The position numbers and the translations under genes were made by a program. A DNA stretch of 64,000 nucleotides from Oxalobacter paeniformigenes (lineage in GTDB: Bacteria > Pseudomonadota > Gammaproteobacteria > Burkholderiales > Burkholderiaceae_D): assembly GCF_027158465.1 (NCBI RefSeq), contig NZ_JAMKYL010000001.1:434001-498000 (forward strand), given 5' to 3'. Position 1 is the stretch's first letter. The number at the start of each line of letters is the position of its first letter. Positions 61,372-64,000 of the stretch are shown piece after piece. The notes under the pieces are model-generated. The model made no database searches and was not told the DNA's origin. It saw only the letters and a program-made list of their open reading frames with translations.

Positions 61372-64000
61372 TCAGAAGCTGTGTTTGATGCCGGCGCGGA
61401 TTTCGATTTCGCGGGTGTAGTGCGAGCCTTCTTCGCGTTCGATCTGGCCGTAGAGGCGGGTGGTTTTGTCCAGTTCCCAGTCGAAGCCGACGCCATAGTA
61501 GTAGCGGGTTCCCATGATGTCGTGTTCGGAGAAGCGTTCGTCGTTGAGGGTGATGGACTGGTCGCCGTCGAGTTCGTGGTTGATGCCGGCCTTGAGGTAG
61601 TACTGGCCTTTGCGTCCGCCTTCGAGGATGATGTCGCGTCCGGCGACGATGCCGAGCCGTGCGGTGAGGCTGTCGGCGTCATCCTGCCGGACTTGCATGC
61701 CGTTGCTCATGGTGAAGTCGTCGCCCTTGACGTGGTACCAGCTTAATTGTGCTTGCGGTTCGATGAACCATGTTTTGCCGGTTCCGGGTTGTGCGAATTT
61801 GCGGCCGATTTCGGCGGAGAGGCCGTAGCCGAAGGTGTTGTAGCTGCCGTTGACTTTGCGGCCGTCACCCATGCGGGTGTCGATGTCTTGTCCGTAGCGG
61901 TCGGCGGAGAGGACGAAGTCGGCGTAGGCGCCGTTTTCGTGTGTCCATGTGGCGTAGAGGTTGATGCCTTGCGAGTCGGCGTCGCCGGAGGCGCTGGTGT
62001 CGTGGTGTCCGTGGGTGCGCTGGTCGGCGATGTAGGCGCGGAAGTTGGCGCCGACGAGCCAGTTGTCGCTGACGGCACGGTCAAGGCCGAAGGAGAGGGC
62101 GTAGGCTTCCTGGCGGAAGCGGCTGCCTGCATAGCCGGAGAGGACGTCTTTCCAGCCGGAGACGGTGGCCCACAGGCCGTCGCGCTGGCCGTTTCTGACT
62201 TCGCCGAGGCGTTTTCTGAGGTCGGAGAGGTTGTTCTGGTAGAGGGCGTTTTGCGAACCGGTGGCGGCCATGGCGACGACGGCTTCGGCGGTCGGGGTGA
62301 GCTGCGGTTCCGAGGTTTGCTGTGCGAGGCTCAGGTACCATTCGGTTTCGCCTGCGTTATTGAGGCGGCTTTTGAGCTGGTAGTCCTTGTAGTGGACGCC
62401 GAGTTCGAGGCGGTTGTTGTCGGCGGCGAAGTTCAGGGCGTTGTCGTTGACGGTCCGGATGAGGTAGCCTGCCATTTCCTGTTTGGTGGGTTCTTTTCCG
62501 GATGCGGAGACGACATGGACGGTGTGGGTGCCGGTGTAGCCGTTGGTGATTTCGAGTATATCGTTGGCTTCGTTGCTTTCGGCCAGCTCGGCGCTGAACA
62601 GGAGCAGGCCGCCGTCGCCGCTCATGTGTTCGACTTCGACGGTTTTGTATTGGCCGGCGGCACGGCTGGTGTTGTGTCGCAGGTTGACGGTGGCGTTTTC
62701 GAGGCGAAGGTTGGTGACGTGGTTGTTGTCGCCGTCGTTATAGTCCACGACGTTCCATTGGGCGCCGTTTTTCAGGGTGACGTTGATGTGGTTGTGGTCG
62801 TATTGATAGGTTTTGTCGTATTGCGTCCATACGCCGCCGGTGAAGGTGTTGTTCGCGCCGTCGAGGGTGAGGTTGATGGTGCTTTCCGCGCCCGGGTCGC
62901 CGTAGGCGGCGAGCAGGTCGCCGGTGATGCGGCTGGTGCCTTCGCTGCCGATGTCGATGTTGACGGTGCCGGCGCCCTGGGTCATGACCATCGGGGTGGC
63001 GATGCGGGTGTTGCCTGCGGTTTTGATGTGGGTGATGCCGTCGATGGCTGAGATGTTGCCATTGATGGTGGTGGTCGTGCCGCTGCCGGTTTCGAGGCTG
63101 GCGCGGGCGTTGTCGCCGAAGGCGGCCATGCCGCCGTTGAGGGTGACGGTGGCGTTTTGTCCGTATGCGATGTCGATTCGGCCGCCGTTTTTGGCGTACA
63201 GGGCGGTGTTGTGTCCCAGGGCGGGATCGGTGTTGGTGTACTGGTCTTCGGCGGTGATGGTGAGGGTGTTGCCGTCGGTGCCGTCGCCGGTGATTCGGAT
63301 GGCGGCGTTTTTGGTGACATAAACGGCGATGTTGTCGGTGTAGGTTGCGCCGAATGCCCAGCCGCCGGTGATGTCGGCGTGTGCGGATTTGACGGTCAGG
63401 CCGACGCCTTCGGTGAGGGCGGATGGGTCGGCTGTGTCGCCGTTGGCGCGATAGCTGCCTTCAAGGTAGATGGCGGGGCCTTGTCCGGTGGCGATGGTGA
63501 GATTGCCGGTGTCGATCATCATGGTGTTGGCGATGCCTTTGACTGCGCCGCTGCCGACGGGAAAGGCTTGCATGGTGATGCCGTAGGAGCCGGACCGGAT
63601 GGTGAGGCTGCCGGTGTCGATGGTCGTGTGTTGCCGGTTGGCGATGCTGCCTTCGGTCAGGCCGGATGCATTGTTGACGGTGGAGACGGTGTAGATGCCG
63701 TTTCCCTTGCCGTCGATGTCGATGGTATCGGCTTTCAGGGTGTGGTCGAAGCTGATTTGGCCACCGTTTCTTGCATCGGCGGTGAGATAGGTCGTGATGC
63801 CGTCGCTGGTGAGGGTGCCGGTGTCGATGGCGAGGGAACCGGTTTTTTGCTGTCCGCCGGTGGCGGTTTCGCTGACACGGATGGTGCCGTCGACGGTGGC
63901 GGCGGTGATGGACGAGGTGCCTTCGCCGACGGTGATGTCGCCGGTATAGGGCGCCGACGGGTCGTTGAAGTTGACGGTGTCGCTCAAGGCAGGTTTGCCG
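61372..64000 (-). CDS. Autotransporter, N terminus outside window
   Basis: At least 875 residues are visible; the frame is open at the right edge, so the start and signal peptide lie beyond it. The TTG at 63987 is not a convincing start. The passenger (to about residue 580 of the visible part) is a Thr/Gly/Asp-rich beta-helix with repeated DTGTLTSDG-like units. The barrel begins near NLSDLRKRLGEVRNGQRDGLWATVSG and ends GIKHSF; the motif LRKRLGEVR also occurs in the autotransporter at 22941 (LRHRLGEVR), so these two barrels are close relatives. Confidence 0.9.
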   Translation of the reverse strand, partial: GKPALSDTVNFNDPSAPYTGDITVGEGTSSITAATVDGTIRVSETATGGQQKTGSLAIDTGTLTSDGITTYLTADARNGGQISFDHTLKADTIDIDGKGNGIYTVSTVNNASGLTEGSIANRQHTTIDTGSLTIRSGSYGITMQAFPVGSGAVKGIANTMMIDTGNLTIATGQGPAIYLEGSYRANGDTADPSALTEGVGLTVKSAHADITGGWAFGATYTDNIAVYVTKNAAIRITGDGTDGNTLTITAEDQYTNTDPALGHNTALYAKNGGRIDIAYGQNATVTLNGGMAAFGDNARASLETGSGTTTTINGNISAIDGITHIKTAGNTRIATPMVMTQGAGTVNIDIGSEGTSRITGDLLAAYGDPGAESTINLTLDGANNTFTGGVWTQYDKTYQYDHNHINVTLKNGAQWNVVDYNDGDNNHVTNLRLENATVNLRHNTSRAAGQYKTVEVEHMSGDGGLLLFSAELAESNEANDILEITNGYTGTHTVHVVSASGKEPTKQEMAGYLIRTVNDNALNFAADNNRLELGVHYKDYQLKSRLNNAGETEWYLSLAQQTSEPQLTPTAEAVVAMAATGSQNALYQNNLSDLRKRLGEVRNGQRDGLWATVSGWKDVLSGYAGSRFRQEAYALSFGLDRAVSDNWLVGANFRAYIADQRTHGHHDTSASGDADSQGINLYATWTHENGAYADFVLSADRYGQDIDTRMGDGRKVNGSYNTFGYGLSAEIGRKFAQPGTGKTWFIEPQAQLSWYHVKGDDFTMSNGMQVRQDDADSLTARLGIVAGRDIILEGGRKGQYYLKAGINHELDGDQSITLNDERFSEHDIMGTRYYYGVGFDWELDKTTRLYGQIEREEGSHYTREIEIRAGIKHSF

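Noticed and set aside
1..64000. CRISPR array, prophage or insertion sequence
   Set aside because: I found no regularly spaced direct repeats with unique spacers, no integrase or transposase frame and no terminal inverted repeats with target duplication.

Overview
This 64 kb window looks like chromosome from a host-associated betaproteobacterium, probably Burkholderiales; I judge this from gene content and cannot place the genus. The DNA is GC-rich by eye, with strong G/C third positions in most genes. The commonest genes are exported Sel1-repeat (TPR-like) proteins (ten loci) and type V autotransporters (six loci, one broken and one cut by the right edge). Around them sit ordinary metabolic, redox and metal-homeostasis genes. 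I see no rRNA, CRISPR array, integrase or insertion sequence.

Layout. 1-4.9 kb: a KAP-family P-loop NTPase cut by the left edge, then a sulfur amino-acid cluster on the minus strand (Rrf2 regulator, cysteine synthase, and a fusion of a cystathionine-lyase-like enzyme with a MalY/PatB-like C-S lyase). 4.9-7.0 kb: mostly non-coding, with a dispersed repeat, a good small-RNA candidate, a minisatellite, one small membrane protein and a T-rich tract. 7.0-10.4 kb: a Sel1 protein and an arsR-permease-thioredoxin operon with two matching operators. 10.5-22.5 kb: a divergent tRNA-Leu(GAG), an unknown exported protein, three Sel1 proteins, an EamA transporter, a PAS-PAS-GGDEF cyclase, a rhodanese, YdcF, a cyclophilin-like protein, a DUF5334-like protein, an SDR and ThyA. 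22.9-30.1 kb: an autotransporter with Pmp-like motifs, a glycosyltransferase, a frameshifted GNAT, succinate-semialdehyde dehydrogenase and a second GNAT. 30.5 kb: a UmuD-like protein without its catalytic dyad, under a perfect LexA box. 31-47.5 kb: alternating Sel1 and autotransporter genes, with a methyltransferase and a two-gene chromate transporter. 47.7-49.9 kb: CsoR and a P1B-type ATPase. 50.8-54.1 kb: two Sel1 proteins and a DUF4405-like membrane protein. 54.2-58.9 kb: an unrecognised 510-residue protein, an A/T-richer gap and an autotransporter pseudogene. 59.2-64 kb: an iron-dependent alcohol dehydrogenase, a gene-free kilobase with a duplicated module, and the edge-truncated autotransporter.

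How the genes fit together. Most products are predicted to act in the periplasm or at the cell surface: autotransporters, Sel1 proteins with signal peptides, a periplasmic rhodanese and the cyclophilin-like protein. Metal and oxyanion handling is represented by the ArsR/permease, chromate and CsoR/ATPase loci, each carrying or adjoining its own regulator or transport partner. Four of the six autotransporters lie next to a Sel1 gene. An approximately 93-bp repeat with a DnaA-box-like core (TTGTCCACAG) occurs at five intergenic sites across 45 kb. These two patterns, the lone SOS-controlled dead UmuD-like protein and the lyase fusion are the most unusual things here.
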